From Diadema setosum (Eukaryota; Echinodermata; Echinoidea; Diadematoida; Diadematidae), in the NCBI GenBank assembly GCA_033980235.1, contig CM067065.1, forward strand, positions 26,614,336 to 26,678,335: a stretch of DNA of 64,000 bases, given 5' to 3'. This document shows, in pieces, positions 32,880 through 44,930 of the stretch. Positions within the stretch are counted from its first letter, which is position 1; every line of letters starts with the position of its first letter. Under the pieces are notes generated by a model, which worked only from the letters and a program-made list of their open reading frames with translations, searched no databases and was not told where the DNA came from. The position numbers and the translations under genes were made by a program.

Positions 32880-33200
32880 AGCATTCATGGCAAACCATGG
32901 AGAAAGCGGATTGTGCAAAATATTTTGGAGTTCCAATAGGAGGCTCAGCTGGAATCAAATCGCCACAGCAGCTTAAAAAGGTCATACTTCAACCAAAGAC
33001 TCTCTCCAGACGAAGATACGAGCATCATAAAGTTCAGGTGTTTTGCTACTCCATGCCGCTCAGGACTGTCCTGGAATATGCATGCATCATCTGGGATCCA
33101 TTCACCCAGGTGAAACATCATGAAGTTTGGAATGATCCAGAGAAGATATGCACTCTTTAGCTGCAATGACCATCATATGCAAAACAAGCAGTGTTACAGC
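32880..33200 (+). pseudogene. LINE relic inside foldback element
   Basis: The plus-strand fragment LRTVLEYACIIWDPFTQ at about 33055-33110 matches the conserved RPxLEYAxxxWDP motif near the C-terminus of non-LTR retrotransposon RT domains. Flanking sequence is broken and unreadable. It is a short inactive fragment. Confidence 0.6.
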
Positions 33201-33647
33201 CACACTTGAAAAACAAAACAAAGCAAAACAAAACAAAACTACAATGGCAATCCCTGTAAGAAAGTACAGCACAGGTAAATTCAGCGATGATGTTCTGCAT
33301 CAAGAACCCCACAATATCCACTCTGCAGGAAGTTGTGGCTCTATTGCTGCATTTTTCAAAAAGGGCAAATGACCAAAAATGTCAGGCATCATTTGCAAGA
33401 ACACAAAGTAGGCCTACTCCCAAAAAAGGTGGCGGCTACTCTCGGCCACTGTCTCTTGTATCTCTTTGAAACACTTCAGGAGAGAGATACTCAATATTCA
33501 GCTCTGTTATTAAAGATACATATGTCTCTCTTTTTATTTTTGCATTTGTTTGTTGTTTTTTGCTTCATATAGCTCTCTGGATACCTTCTTTAACCAATTA
33601 AGAAAAGGCTCCATGGCAGAATATTACAAGATTACACAGTATAATGA

Positions 33648-33685
33648 GGAAGAAGAAGAAGAAGAAGAAGAAGAAGAAGAAGGAG
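33648..33685. repeat. (GAA)n microsatellite
   Basis: A run of GAA/GAAGAA triplets of about 38 bp. Confidence 0.9.
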
Positions 33686-34100
33686 AATAGGAAACGAGAT
33701 CTGCTGTCAATGATGCAGAGCCAATACCAATCAGTTCCATGGCAGATCTTAGTCGGCACTGCAAAGGTTTGGATGTCTCTCTCTGTTGACAAAGGATATT
33801 CTAAAGCTCCAAGTAAGTCCATGGGGTGGTTTACATTGTCTGGGCATAGAGGGTTGGGTTGGGTATATGAGGATATGATGCTTTGTTATAGCAATTAGGT
33901 CTGAGATATCTGGTTTTTTTATGTTTGTTTTGACCATCCCGCATGGATCTCCAACGAAAACGAATGTGTTAGACCCAGCCGCCACCGTGTGTTTTCACTA
34001 GATTTTGATATTACAGTGTAGTTGAGAAAAAAGTAACCGCTCATTGTCCTAGATGGAAGTCAAAATTGAACTGTGTGTGGAATACTCTGCATACAATTTC

Positions 34101-34102
<2 letters not shown>

Positions 34103-34132
<30 letters not shown>
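34103..34132. repeat. (CA)n microsatellite
   Basis: A pure CA run of about 30 bp. Confidence 0.9.
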
Positions 34133-34138
<6 letters not shown>

Positions 34139-34789
34139 CATTATTTTTAATATAATTATTATTTCATAAGCAGCTGGCCATTACAAACCAATGAGACCAG
34201 ACATCAATATTCTTACATTTTGATGCATATCTTTCAATATCCTCCAGAGGTCAGAGGATCATCGCTAATGTTCATGTGAAATGAGTACACGCCTTTTGAA
34301 TTGCTCACTTTTATTGCTATAGAAATACACAATATGTGCATCATGTCAATCATTAAATATTGTACCAGTTTCATTTTCAGTCTTGGATTATTTTTTCTAT
34401 GTACAAATAAAATCGTGGCAAAGTAAACAACTTTCACATCAAAATATAAACGAGAATACTAAAAAAGAAATAGATGTAATAACGTGCAAGACAAATAGCA
34501 GGCCTACATCATCTTAAGGTATACAGGTGAAGGAAATCACCAGATTGATAAACAATTAACTTGACTGGGATAGCGACCACTGAACAATATTGTTTCTTAA
34601 AACTCTCTCTTCTTTTCAACAAGTGGAATAAAACACATGCACATACCGGGCCATCAGTTTGGAGGAGGGGTGGGGTGGTGGCAGGGATAGTTGACCCCCA
34701 CAACATTAAATTCTGAGATGTGGACTATGTTTTGTTGTTGTTAGTTTTTGTTGTTGTTTGTTGTTTTTTGCTTTTTAGACAGAAAATTG

Positions 34790-36000
34790 CCCAAGTTTTT
34801 CACTTTAAGTGTGCATCGGATTGTTAAAATTTAATTCTGAAATGCAAAATCTCCCTTCTGTGAGAGGGGATATCTCCTTTCGATAGACTCCTTCCCCCTG
34901 CTTGGTTCCTTCCTCAGATATAACAGACTTTGGGGAATGATAATTTTCCTTATTCTATGAAAAATGTTTTGAAGAGATATTTTTATTTGAATTCCAAAGA
35001 TGAAAAGGCTTTCCTATATATGCACGATTGTTCATTTTGGAGGGCAAGAGGCATTTGCCCCTCCTCCCGAGAAAATATGGGAGGGGGAATGGTGGGAACA
35101 TAAAATTTTGCCTCTTCACTTTTTTGACAGAAAATGAATTGTCACTGAACATTTCAGCTATAGTATGCATCAGATTAAAAGGCAGAATCTCCTTTGCATA
35201 CCCCCTCCCCCACACTATCTTTCGTTATGTCCCCTTCCATATACGCTCAGTGCTTTTGTCCCATTTTTGTTCTATATCATCACAAAGTATGTACTAGATC
35301 TTTAATTTCAGTTCCGACATATTAAAGAAAATCCCTCTTGTTGGAGGGGGTAGTGTATCTTTCAATTAAAATCCCTCCTCGGTTTCTACCCTTAGATTTT
35401 GTACACTCCTTTTACTGATAATTTCCCAAATATTCCATCATAAATGTGTATACTAGATTTTTTTTTTCTATTTCTATTCTTACTGCAAAGGCTCCCTCGC
35501 ATGGGAAGGATTGGGGGACAGCTCCTTTCATACCCTCCTCTCGCTGTATCAACCTCTCCTCCATGCATTGATTATGGCTACACATTTGGGTATGGACTTT
35601 TTTTTTTCAAAATGGTAGTTCAACCAAGAGTGGCACGAGATCATTGAATTGCAAACAAAAGAATGCAAAAGCTCCATAATGTGGGAGGGGGATACCTCCA
35701 CCCACATCCTTCTGTCGATTGGTCTCCCTCAATAGATGGCTGACTTACTACACCTTTTTGATACAAATTTCGAGGTATTCCTTCCAAAGTGCCTGTGTGC
35801 CAGGTTGTTGAATCTCATTTCTCAAAATACAAGAGCTCTCTCGAATGGGAGTGGAATACCCTACCCTCGCCAATGCTGCGCTTGCTGGGTTCCCATCCAT
35901 ATAGACTTGGTACACCTTGGTGATCCATAATTTTCCAAATATTCCCCAAAACGTATGCATCACATTCTTAAAAAAAAAAAAAAAAAAAAAATCGTCTTTG
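34790..36000 (+). repeat. Degenerate tandem array, period about 160-180 bp
   Basis: Recurring elements in the same order are a TATGCATCAGATT-like block (34812, 35165, 35289, 35448, 35953), an AAA-CTCCCTC-TGGGAGGGGG purine/pyrimidine inverted motif, and a CCCTCCTC tract. Units are heavily diverged, so the period is approximate. It occupies the middle of the foldback element. Confidence 0.45.
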
Positions 36001-36489
36001 GGAGGAGGGTAGGTGAGATGCGCCCACACCCCATTAACTTCCGTATAAGTGATGACGCACACATTAAACAAGAGCTACACTGAATCACTGATTTCAGGTC
36101 TAAACCTGCAAAAATCCAATCCCCCACCCACATCCTCCGCCTCCCCCTCCACTTCATTCCTTTGCACCATGAACTTATGCTTTTACATATTTTCCAAGTT
36201 CCCCCCCCCCCACACGTTAAAACAGATCGACACCCCTTGCTCTGTGCACATACCCGACTTAGATAATTACCTGAAAAGTTCTGCGGAATGAGTAGCCACT
36301 TTTTTGGTAACAGAAATGCGTGGTTTGTAAGCCCTACATTATAAACAATTATTAACTATTAACTATCGCAACATCAATATTAACATCCTCACATTTCATT
36401 CGAGGTATTTGACCTTGTGTGATTTTCATAGTTGAACGGTAATGGCTCGTTAATAAACAGGGCCTACGGGTGCTCTCTAGAACATCATC

Positions 36490-37210
36490 ATGTTCACCAT
36501 TGATGATGCCAAACTATTCTGATACTTTGAGGTCATTGACCTCTCGAGATCATCAGAGGTCAAAGGCAGAAACTCGTCTGTGTGCCTTGGAATATGAAGA
36601 CGATGTCATTGTACACAGATATGCTTGTTTTGTACATCTTTACCATGTTTGACCTTTCACCAATGATGTCATATTTCAATATTCTGATATTCTGAGGTCA
36701 TTGACCTCTCAAGGTCATCAGAGGTCAAAGGTAGAAACCTGTCTGCTCTTTAGAATATGAAGACAATTTCATTTTAAGACAGATATGCTTGTTTTGTACA
36801 TCTTAACAATGGTTACCATTAACCAATGACATCACAGATCAATATAATATTTTGAGGTCATTGACCTCCAAAGGTCATCAGAGGTCAAAGGTTAAAACCT
36901 GTCAATGCTCTGTGGAATCAGAAAATGGTTTCCCTGAAATATAGATGCATGTTTAGTGAATCATAACCACATATATTATTCACAAATGTCTAAAAACATC
37001 GATATTTTGATATCTAAAGTTCATTGACCTCTGGAGGTCATCAGAGGTCAAAGGTAAAAACCTGTAAGTGCTCTGTTGAATCTGGAAATTATTTCTCTGT
37101 GGTATAAATGCATGTTTAGTGCAACATAACCACATATCATTCGCAAATGTCTAAAAACATCGATTTTCTGATATCTAAAGTACATTGACCTCTGGAGGTC
37201 ATCAGAGGTC
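36490..37210 (-). repeat. Right arm: inverted tandem 160-165-bp units
   Basis: Units carry GAGGTCATTGACCTC, then GGTCATCAGAGGTCAAAGG, at about 36530, 36700, 36855, 37030 and 37190. This is the reverse complement of the left-arm core. Unit spacing is about 160-165 bp, matching the left arm. Confidence 0.88.
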
Positions 37211-37920
37211 AAATCAGACTTACCTCCCGATCTTAAAATAAATCTTATGGTATATACTAACACTGGTGAAAGTGTCATGCTTTAGTCAAATTTTGCACAA
37301 TTCACGTGATTTTGAGGGCTTATCTGCTCTACTATATACAAACCATGATAATATAAAGACAAATAACATACAGCCCTAGACCAATAAGTCTACAACATAA
37401 TATGCCATCGCAAATATATATATGATGAGTATATGTAACATGTAAATATCATTTGCTATTACAGCCTTAATCTTGTGCGTCAATTCATTCTTATCCTAAT
37501 GTCGTGTCGTCACCATCATCGTACACCATCGTACACGTTCGTCTCAATTCTTTTAATCAAGTCATTGTTTTTAAATGAAATTTAACAAATTTTCCACTTT
37601 ATAATGACATCAATGAACTGTCGTCTCTACACGAATAAATATGAATTACTCGACCAAAATCAGTTTACGTTTATAAGTAAAACAAAAAATGTATTCATAC
37701 ATACGCTTAGTCTTAGTCTTGTAAAGAAACACTACTAATTTCAACATTGAGAGTAAGCATTCGCCGCTCAGTGAGATACCCCGTTTCTGTTATTTTGATA
37801 TCATGGTGGGATCTGTGGCCTCGTAGTCACTTTTCAGAGATAGTAATGATAGATTTAGATTGAGAAGCGACAATTGTAATGCATGAATAAATAAACGCGG
37901 GCTTACATGTACAAACCTAC

Positions 37921-37993
37921 CTTCCTCAGCGAGACCACAGGATAAAGAAGAGGTCAATGCTATTATCAAAACGAGGTTGTATCTTCTATCCAT
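37921..37993 (-). CDS. Second copy of the signal-peptide exon (alternative exon 1 or duplicate remnant)
   Basis: The ATG at 37993 opens MDRRYNLVLIIALTSSLSCG followed by LAEE, ending at donor GAAG|GTAGGT in phase 1 after exactly 73 nt. Length, start context (ACCTGTGATGG versus ACCTGTCATGG), first five residues, phase and donor position are the same as in 27750-27822. Both frames are intact and both cores remain hydrophobic despite many substitutions, which suggests selection. No Ig, TM or NACHT exon lies between the two copies, so it either splices into the Ig exon at 22877 as an alternative first exon or belonged to a duplicate that lost its body. Confidence 0.75.
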
Positions 37994-38275
37994 CACAGGT
38001 TCACGAAGATTATGACAGTTTACAGAACAAAACTATTGAATGTTTGACGTTTTGATCGTGATAGACACAGGCCTGTCAACTCAACGCCGTTGCACAGTTC
38101 TCAAAAACATAGGAGCACTACCAAGCATACAGACCACCTTGTCTAAAATAGACATGATTCTTTTATTGAAGGCATCTCGACAGTAACCGCGCTTTTTCAC
38201 TATATACGTCTATTACGGGCCGCACCCGTCTGTTCATGTTTGTCGAAGTCTCTCTATCTTGCACATTCTACTTAC

Positions 38276-38340
38276 ATGGCGTAAATCATACCCTTGACAT
38301 TGTTGGTTCACGGTAGACTGCACCGAATACAATGCATATT
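38276..38340 (-). promoter_or_regulatory. Conserved block upstream of signal-peptide exon copy 2
   Basis: This is the counterpart of 28085-28150, about 300 bp upstream of the ATG. It may be a core promoter or 5' untranslated segment shared by the two first exons. A G homopolymer (38360-38369) lies just upstream. Confidence 0.4.
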
Positions 38341-38674
38341 CTTTATTTTTTTTCCTTGGGGGGGGGGGGATGGTGGATAGAAATGATGATGGGACGCTTT
38401 TAGCAACACATCCATGGTGTATTGTTGTAGCTTTACAGTGAGCGTTGATCGCAACAACAGGCATGCCCACATAGTTTGTGTAGGGGAGTGTAGTGAAATC
38501 TTGGACAGGCATTTTTGTTTCCTCAAAGTTTACTCCTATATACAATGCGCCAGACAACTTTTACAGCATAATATGTATATGCTTGCATGTGTATCTCTTA
38601 ACGTTCGCTTGTTATGTATGTGTGTATTTCATTGGAATCTAGTCTAGTTCTTCTTTATTATATAACTGTTAAAT

Positions 38675-38677
<3 letters not shown>

Positions 38678-38731
<54 letters not shown>
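38678..38731. repeat. (TA)n microsatellite
   Basis: A pure TA run of about 54 bp. Confidence 0.95.
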
Positions 38732-38735
<4 letters not shown>

Positions 38736-38981
38736 CTTGTTTTTTCATGTTTAAGCAGTATTTTCTGTAATCCTATGCAATCCGCACGAAAGACAGTGAA
38801 ATCTGTTTTTGTAGAATGACCAAGTATTATTTTCGAACATGTTGACTCGCACAATGTTGACGTTATATCAAAAGCATTCTTTTGAATTCACATTCACAGG
38901 AGAGATAACTCTTGATGTGGAAGAACTAATCAATTCCCAACTAAAATAACATTCCGAGAGAGCAGGACAAAATATCAGAAA

Positions 38982-39373
38982 TTAAAGGGATAGTACAGTA
39001 TTGGTGGAGATGAGAATTGGGCTTTTAACTTTTTGCGAGATACCAAGAAAACACTTATGATATAGTACAGGGCATACCATTTTAAGAGGAATTCAAAGTT
39101 TATTTGATAAAAATCGGGTTTGGAATGACTGAAACATCCAAAAACAAAGTAAAACAAAGCGATCGTAATAAAGTGTGGGTCCCACACTTTATTAGAATCA
39201 CTCTTTTTTGGATATCTCAGCCATTATAAAACCAATTTTCATCAAATAAACGTTGAATTCCTCATAGAATTACATGCTCTTTCATATTTTATAGGAGGTT
39301 TCTCATTATCTCACCAAAAAATATGTTAGAAACCTGAAATTCGGTCTCAACCAAAACTGTACGATCCCTTTAA
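38982..39373. mobile_element. MITE with AAAGGGATAGTACAG / CTGTACGATCCCTTT termini, copy 1
   Basis: The left end TTAAAGGGATAGTACAGT is an imperfect inversion of the right end ACTGTACGATCCCTTTAA. The interior has a second pair of inverted segments around GTGGGTCCCACACTTTATTA. It is about 390 bp and non-coding. A sister copy is at 49118-49503. Confidence 0.85.
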
Positions 39374-41005
39374 CCACACAACGACAGGACAACACATCCG
39401 TTCAGACGTTTTAAGCACATACATGTATATACAAACACGCATGCAGAGCCTGATGGGAAAAAATCATATGAAAACAGAGAGAAAAGTGAAAAGAAAAACA
39501 TGGCATTTAGCATATTTAAAAATACACTTTTTAAAGATTTATCTATTAGTTTTTTTCCATCTTAGGATCTCAGCAAATCTATTGGTATGATGCCTAAAAG
39601 TGGGACATAATAGAATTTCAGAATTGTTATTACTCTAATTTCCCGTTGGTCAGGAAAGGGCGAAGGTGCAACAATTTTGCATTTTATTCAATTATTATTT
39701 TTTTCGTTTTATAAATCCACCTTAATTCATGTCATATATATACTCTGAAAAATGTATAGTACTATGTTTTACTTTGTTCATTTTCGGTTCAAATAACACC
39801 CTTTATTCAAAACATATAAGGTGTTGAACGAGAGTACACTGTAGAATTTTCAAAATCACTCTCTGCGGTGAGGTAGCATATTATTATCGTACATAAATGC
39901 AGTTTTTTTTTCCATCTCTATCAAGCATATTATGGGAATTCAAATGTACAAATACCACTGCAAACATAAAGTTATACAACACATAACAGAGTATATTACA
40001 ACAATGATCAACGGCATGGCATATATTTTGATATAGACTTATATAGATTTGTAGACACGCAAACTTGTACTCCAAACGATAACATGTTTTGTTTATACAA
40101 TCTTCCCATTGATCTACACATTCCTATGTTTCATCTAGGATGTAATTCGGTTAAAACAGGGGAACAACATATCACTCTACACATTTCAACTATTCTTTCT
40201 AATTAAAATTATCGATGCGCTTTTTGCTAGATATCAAGCAAACTCTTAAGTATTCAAATCCAGAATCTTCAGTAAATATAATGTCACAGCAAACATTGAA
40301 ACTAATTTAGTACACCATGATCACATTGCTAACTGTCTTAGGGTTTTGGGAAACATTACGTCAAGTACAATCAAGCAAAACTTTCAAAAGAAAGGAAAAC
40401 TTCAATATGAGTTGCACCTCATTTCAGCCATTCATTGACTACACATACACCTACACTCCATTTGTCAAGAATACGTAGAATTAGATGCACACGTGAGTTA
40501 TATATAACGTTGTTATCTGCATTCCAACAACAATGCAGGGCCAATACAGCATCATATATTCATGTAGAAGGTGAAATATGACACACTTTTTTTTCTCTTT
40601 TTTTTTTTTTTAGTTTGTCTGCTTGTTTTACCCATCTAACTGTCATCACATCTCCGAGTGGGTGTAACAATGCGTAAGCTGTGATTGTCGTCATGACCAA
40701 TGTGGATAAAGGCCTGTGCAACAGACATAGGACAGGCATCACTAGCTAGAGAAATTAAACAAAAATTTCGATTAAAATTTTGCACTTATGAAGACATACA
40801 ACATGAAACTCACATCTTGTTGGTCGATGTACTTACAGTTCACTAATCCACGATGTCAAATACACTTAGCAACCAAGCAATGCACCTAAAATATGCATCC
40901 TTGATATCAAGATATTGCAATTTTTGTTCTCAACAGTTGACAACAAAGGCAACTATATCAGACACGGTCATTTAAATTGAACTTCAGCATTACGGAAATT
41001 AAGGT

Positions 41006-41046
<41 letters not shown>

Positions 41047-44000
41047 AACAAACAAAAACAAACGAACGATGATATATCATGAAAGCAGCATTCATATTGT
41101 GAGTTGCAATCATGAAGAACGGTATATATTTATATTCCTTCCAAGCCTACGTATGATAGTAATGTAATGTGTCGTTTATGATTAAGCGCAACCATGACAC
41201 ATTCAAGATGTACCAACAGTATAAAAAAAACATATGCACAAATACAGACATGCACTCACAGAAACAACGTTCGATGAAACAACTCTAGAATTCTCTCAAT
41301 CTTTTTTATGCCTGTACACAGTTGTTTTTCACTTACGTCTTTTACAACACTTCATACAAACAGTGTACTCTCTGCATTCACCTTTTAATCTTAGTTTACA
41401 CTGTAATACAACATACTTACACTGTTTCCAAAGAAAACATTCTGAATGATGTACAGAAGTTAATCATTGAATTTAACAACATGGCTTATCATTTCTTATT
41501 CGAGCTCTTGTTCTTTTCCTTTAGAAAAGTGTGAGTCGAATTACTGTTGCCATGTAAAGACACAAAATTATTCACCTCAATTTACAAGATAAAAACGAGA
41601 CATTTCCATGCAGTTACTGTAAATATATCACATAGTACACTGTCTTGTTGGTCCACAAGGAAATGCATGCACAAACCTGTGCACTGGTACAAATCTTCGA
41701 CAAGCAGGCACAAGAAATGATGAGTAATGAGTTTACAGATAGTGCCCTCAATAAACATTCACATTTAGTTTCCTTCCATACCACACATTTATCTTCTACC
41801 GAATTGAGGTCTGTCTTGATTCAACTCTACACACTCTTCTAAATCTGATAAATAAAAGTAAAATAAAAATAAAAAAGTCGTGCTAACCGACAGCAATTAA
41901 GTCGCAAGTGATATAAAGTACGCTTTACATAATTTTGTAGTCGAACCATTTTGTCCGTCCGTTTTGTTTTCTAATATGTTTTCTTTACATCCCGTGTGCA
42001 GCTGCAATGATTATTAGCGCATACCAAGTACAGGTTTATAAACAATTCACTTCAGGCAATTGGAAGGACATTAGAGAAATATGATGGATTGAATAATTGT
42101 GTATCGTGCTCACATTAATAAAATCAAAACCCAGCATTCCAACACATAGAGAAGGGAAGAGTTAGGTGTAAATGCTAATCATCCCAGGAAACCGACATTT
42201 TTAGAGTGAATGATGCATACATTATAGTTAGACAAATTCTCACATACAGATATAGCTATATCTTTGTCGTGTTGTTTACTTGAATGAGCTGAATTGACAT
42301 ATATATTTTTTTCATTTATATGATTGTGAAATGAATGAGCCATTAAACTTAACTGAGCTTGAGTAAATGTGTTACGAAGACAAATGAGGAGCAACGCATC
42401 ATTACATATAGATAAAGAAATATTTTAGTGTCATTTTCTGACTTATTGACATCTCCCTAGATTTACCATGGCTCATTGTCAATAATAATAATGATATTAA
42501 TAATAACAATGATAATAATAATGATAATAAATACTGTTTGCTTTTTTTCTTTACATGTGTAATCTGTTTTGTTTGAAAAGAATGGGTTTTGTCTTTCATC
42601 AATTCGAATGACAATTGAAAGAACAAGACCCCAAAAGAAAAGGACATATAAATTCAATGGGTCGTCTACTACAATGCGACGTCGACTACAGTAGAAAATT
42701 ATTGACATAACAGTGTGTATGAACTATCGTTCTTAAGCTAACATATCACGAAATGATCGTTTTCACACTCATTAATTGAGTTCTTCTTTTCATGTTGTAA
42801 TATTTGTCACTAGGTTGTCTGTCTCTGTGCGTGTGAGCTGTTCATATTTTTGGGATATACGATCGACAGTGTACTGCGGCTTGCTTCTTCAGTTCTGTAA
42901 TAAAAGGCCCATAAAGTGTGCGAGTCTAATATTGAAAAGTCCAAGATGTTCGAAAAAGCAATATATTTTAGAAAACAAAAGACACTCATGTCTCCATGCA
43001 CAAGAATGGTTCATAGGTCATTTCTAGGATGTGAAAAGGAGAAAGAGCACAAAAAACAACAACAAACAAACAAACAAACAAAACAAAACAAAACAGGCAG
43101 CTTTCAAACTACCCAATATTTAACAGTACATTTTATTACTATTCTCAAAAACTCGTAATGATATCCTTCCTTACATTTTTTTTTTGTTTGTTTTCGGTTT
43201 CAATGTGTTCATACTCTCGCCGACATCCTTGTATTCCTATTTTACTCGTCCCCCTTCCTTTTCCGTTCTTTGCTCTGCTTCCGATGTATTCTGGTTTAGA
43301 TTTAAGTCTCTCGGCCAGTATCGTTCTCTCAACTTTCCTGTTAACGTCCTTTCTTCTTCCCTTTTCTTCCCATCTCTCCCGCTGTTTATGTATGTTCTCC
43401 ACATCTTGTTGGTCCTGGTTTATCAACCTCGTAATAAATCTGTCATCCATCTTTATGACGATAGGCTTAGGAATTACAATCATTCAGTCTTGATGTCGTT
43501 CTCTTGTCTGTCTTGTTTTCCCTTTCTGGTCCTCTCGACATGGTTCCATTTCTGATTGTTTGCAGTTTTGTTCAGAACTGGTAAACGTGCATATCGAAAA
43601 CCCCAGCCCGTTCCATTATCTCTCTCAACTTATTGGCTGCTGCTTCCTTTGCATCTCTGTGTCAAAGTGCGAAATGTTATTGATAAGACAGGTTCATGCA
43701 TTCTACAAAAGCGTCATTGCCTTATCAACAGAACATGATTTAAGTGGTTTGTGTTGGTTATTTCTTTTTCTGCAATATGTCATCATTGCTCATAATCCAC
43801 TACAATTAATTTGCATAATATTTGTCCTATATTTCATGAGTCCACATGTGCTTTAAAAAACACATAGTCGATCAAAATTGTGTCTTGGGGACTGGATATT
43901 TGAAATAAAAAATATAACGAGACTAATCCACAGACCGGTGTGAACAAGTGGCGGCTGCGGTGCAAGGAAACTGGATTTGAATGACCACTTATAGTTACAC

Positions 44001-44877
44001 AAAATGCAGTTTTAGGGCATAACGGTCGTCCGACTTCAGCAGCTTAGTTATTGCAAAAAAAAAAAAAAAAAAAAAAATTGTCATGCCACAACCGCAGCTT
44101 CTTTGTTATAAGCACAGCAAGGAAAGTTTGATCAAAATGGAATGAATACCAAAGATGCTATGATTTTGTAGAGTGCGTTTCGCTAATGCTTTACGTTCTT
44201 GAGTCAACTCAAATATGAAAAAAAAAAAATGGTAGAGAATTTACACTGTCATCCCTTTACAATTTACCGTACAGTGTGTATATAAAATCATGAAATTTTC
44301 AGTTGACTTGTCAAATGATATTTATGTCCAGGTCTGAAATCTTCATCTGACTAATCTACATTTTGATACTAGGCAAACATGAACAGCATAATTTTTGTTC
44401 AGAAAATTTGCAATTTCTTTTCTTTTTATTTTTTTGTGCACAACTAATATATGATTATGAGGTGATGACACCTTAATCTCATACATTTTCTATTCATGAT
44501 AACTCTACGCAGAAATCAAAAAAAAAGATTCACAATGTCCTAACTGTCCGTATTTATCTGATTTTGATGAAATTTTCACTGCTGTGCTTAAAATATTTTA
44601 CGCTTTGTTTTTATCAGAGGGGCTTATGCACGTACATGGTGTAGAAATTGTCTGTGAGAATACAATACATTCCTGTGTGTTACTTTAAAGTGTCACTTTT
44701 CGGGAACAATGCTGTAGGTCAAAGCCAATTCATTGATCAGGCTTGTATCCTCGGCTGCTTTTCAACCTCCCAATGAATGAAGCCTGAGCTAATCTCATTT
44801 TAACGTGTGTCTTAAAAACAAACAAACAAACCAACAAATACAAGACTAAAAAAGAAAGGAGAAGGAAACAAACTTAC
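39374..44877. other. Intergenic or 3' region between genes A and B
   Basis: 5.5 kb of AT-rich sequence. It holds (CA)n at about 41006-41043, (AAT)n-like sequence at 42480-42533, and A runs at 44056-44077 and 44221-44229. Open frames at 43145-43555 on both strands are lysine- or leucine-rich and lack a recognisable domain. The 3' end of gene B must lie somewhere here but could not be located. Confidence 0.5.
41006..41043. repeat. (CA)n microsatellite
   Basis: A pure CA run of about 38 bp. Confidence 0.9.
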
Positions 44878-44930
44878 CCGTCACTGAGCCACTGGTTTAA
44901 TGGCTTTTTATTGACGGTAATGTTCTCAAT
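44878..44930 (-). CDS. Gene B terminal LRR cap exon
   Basis: A 53-nt exon after CATCCTACAG, reading IENITVNKKPLNQWLSD up to donor GACGG|GTAAGT (phase 2). It is similar to gene A 1240-1297 (IEDITINGKTLHQL). The next exon, downstream at lower coordinates, was not identified. Confidence 0.65.

Larger units (their letters stand above)
31235..37334. mobile_element. 6.1-kb foldback-type transposon with long tandem-repeat inverted arms
   Basis: The outer ends are inverted copies: TAGTAGAGCAGATAAGCC at 31235 and its complement ending at 37334, continuing with GAATTGTGCAAAATTTGACT and GATCGGGAGGTAAGTCTGA on both sides. Inside come arms of about 1 kb made of tandem units of 160-180 bp, in opposite orientation. 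This layout (terminal domain, tandem-repeat arms, unrelated middle) is that of foldback transposons, which include the TU elements described in sea urchin. The middle (32.4-36.4 kb) has no recognisable transposase, only a LINE relic, microsatellites and a degenerate repeat array. The element sits between the two copies of the gene A signal-peptide exon. Confidence 0.78.

Noticed and set aside
43056..43096. CRISPR-like or satellite repeat
   Set aside because: It is only an (AAAC)n-type simple repeat, common throughout the window.
43145..43555. Overlapping open frames on both strands of about 110 codons, considered as a C-terminal exon of gene B
   Set aside because: The minus frame is lysine/arginine-rich without a domain, no good acceptor in the phase left by 44878 was found, and the plus frame is just its hydrophobic shadow.
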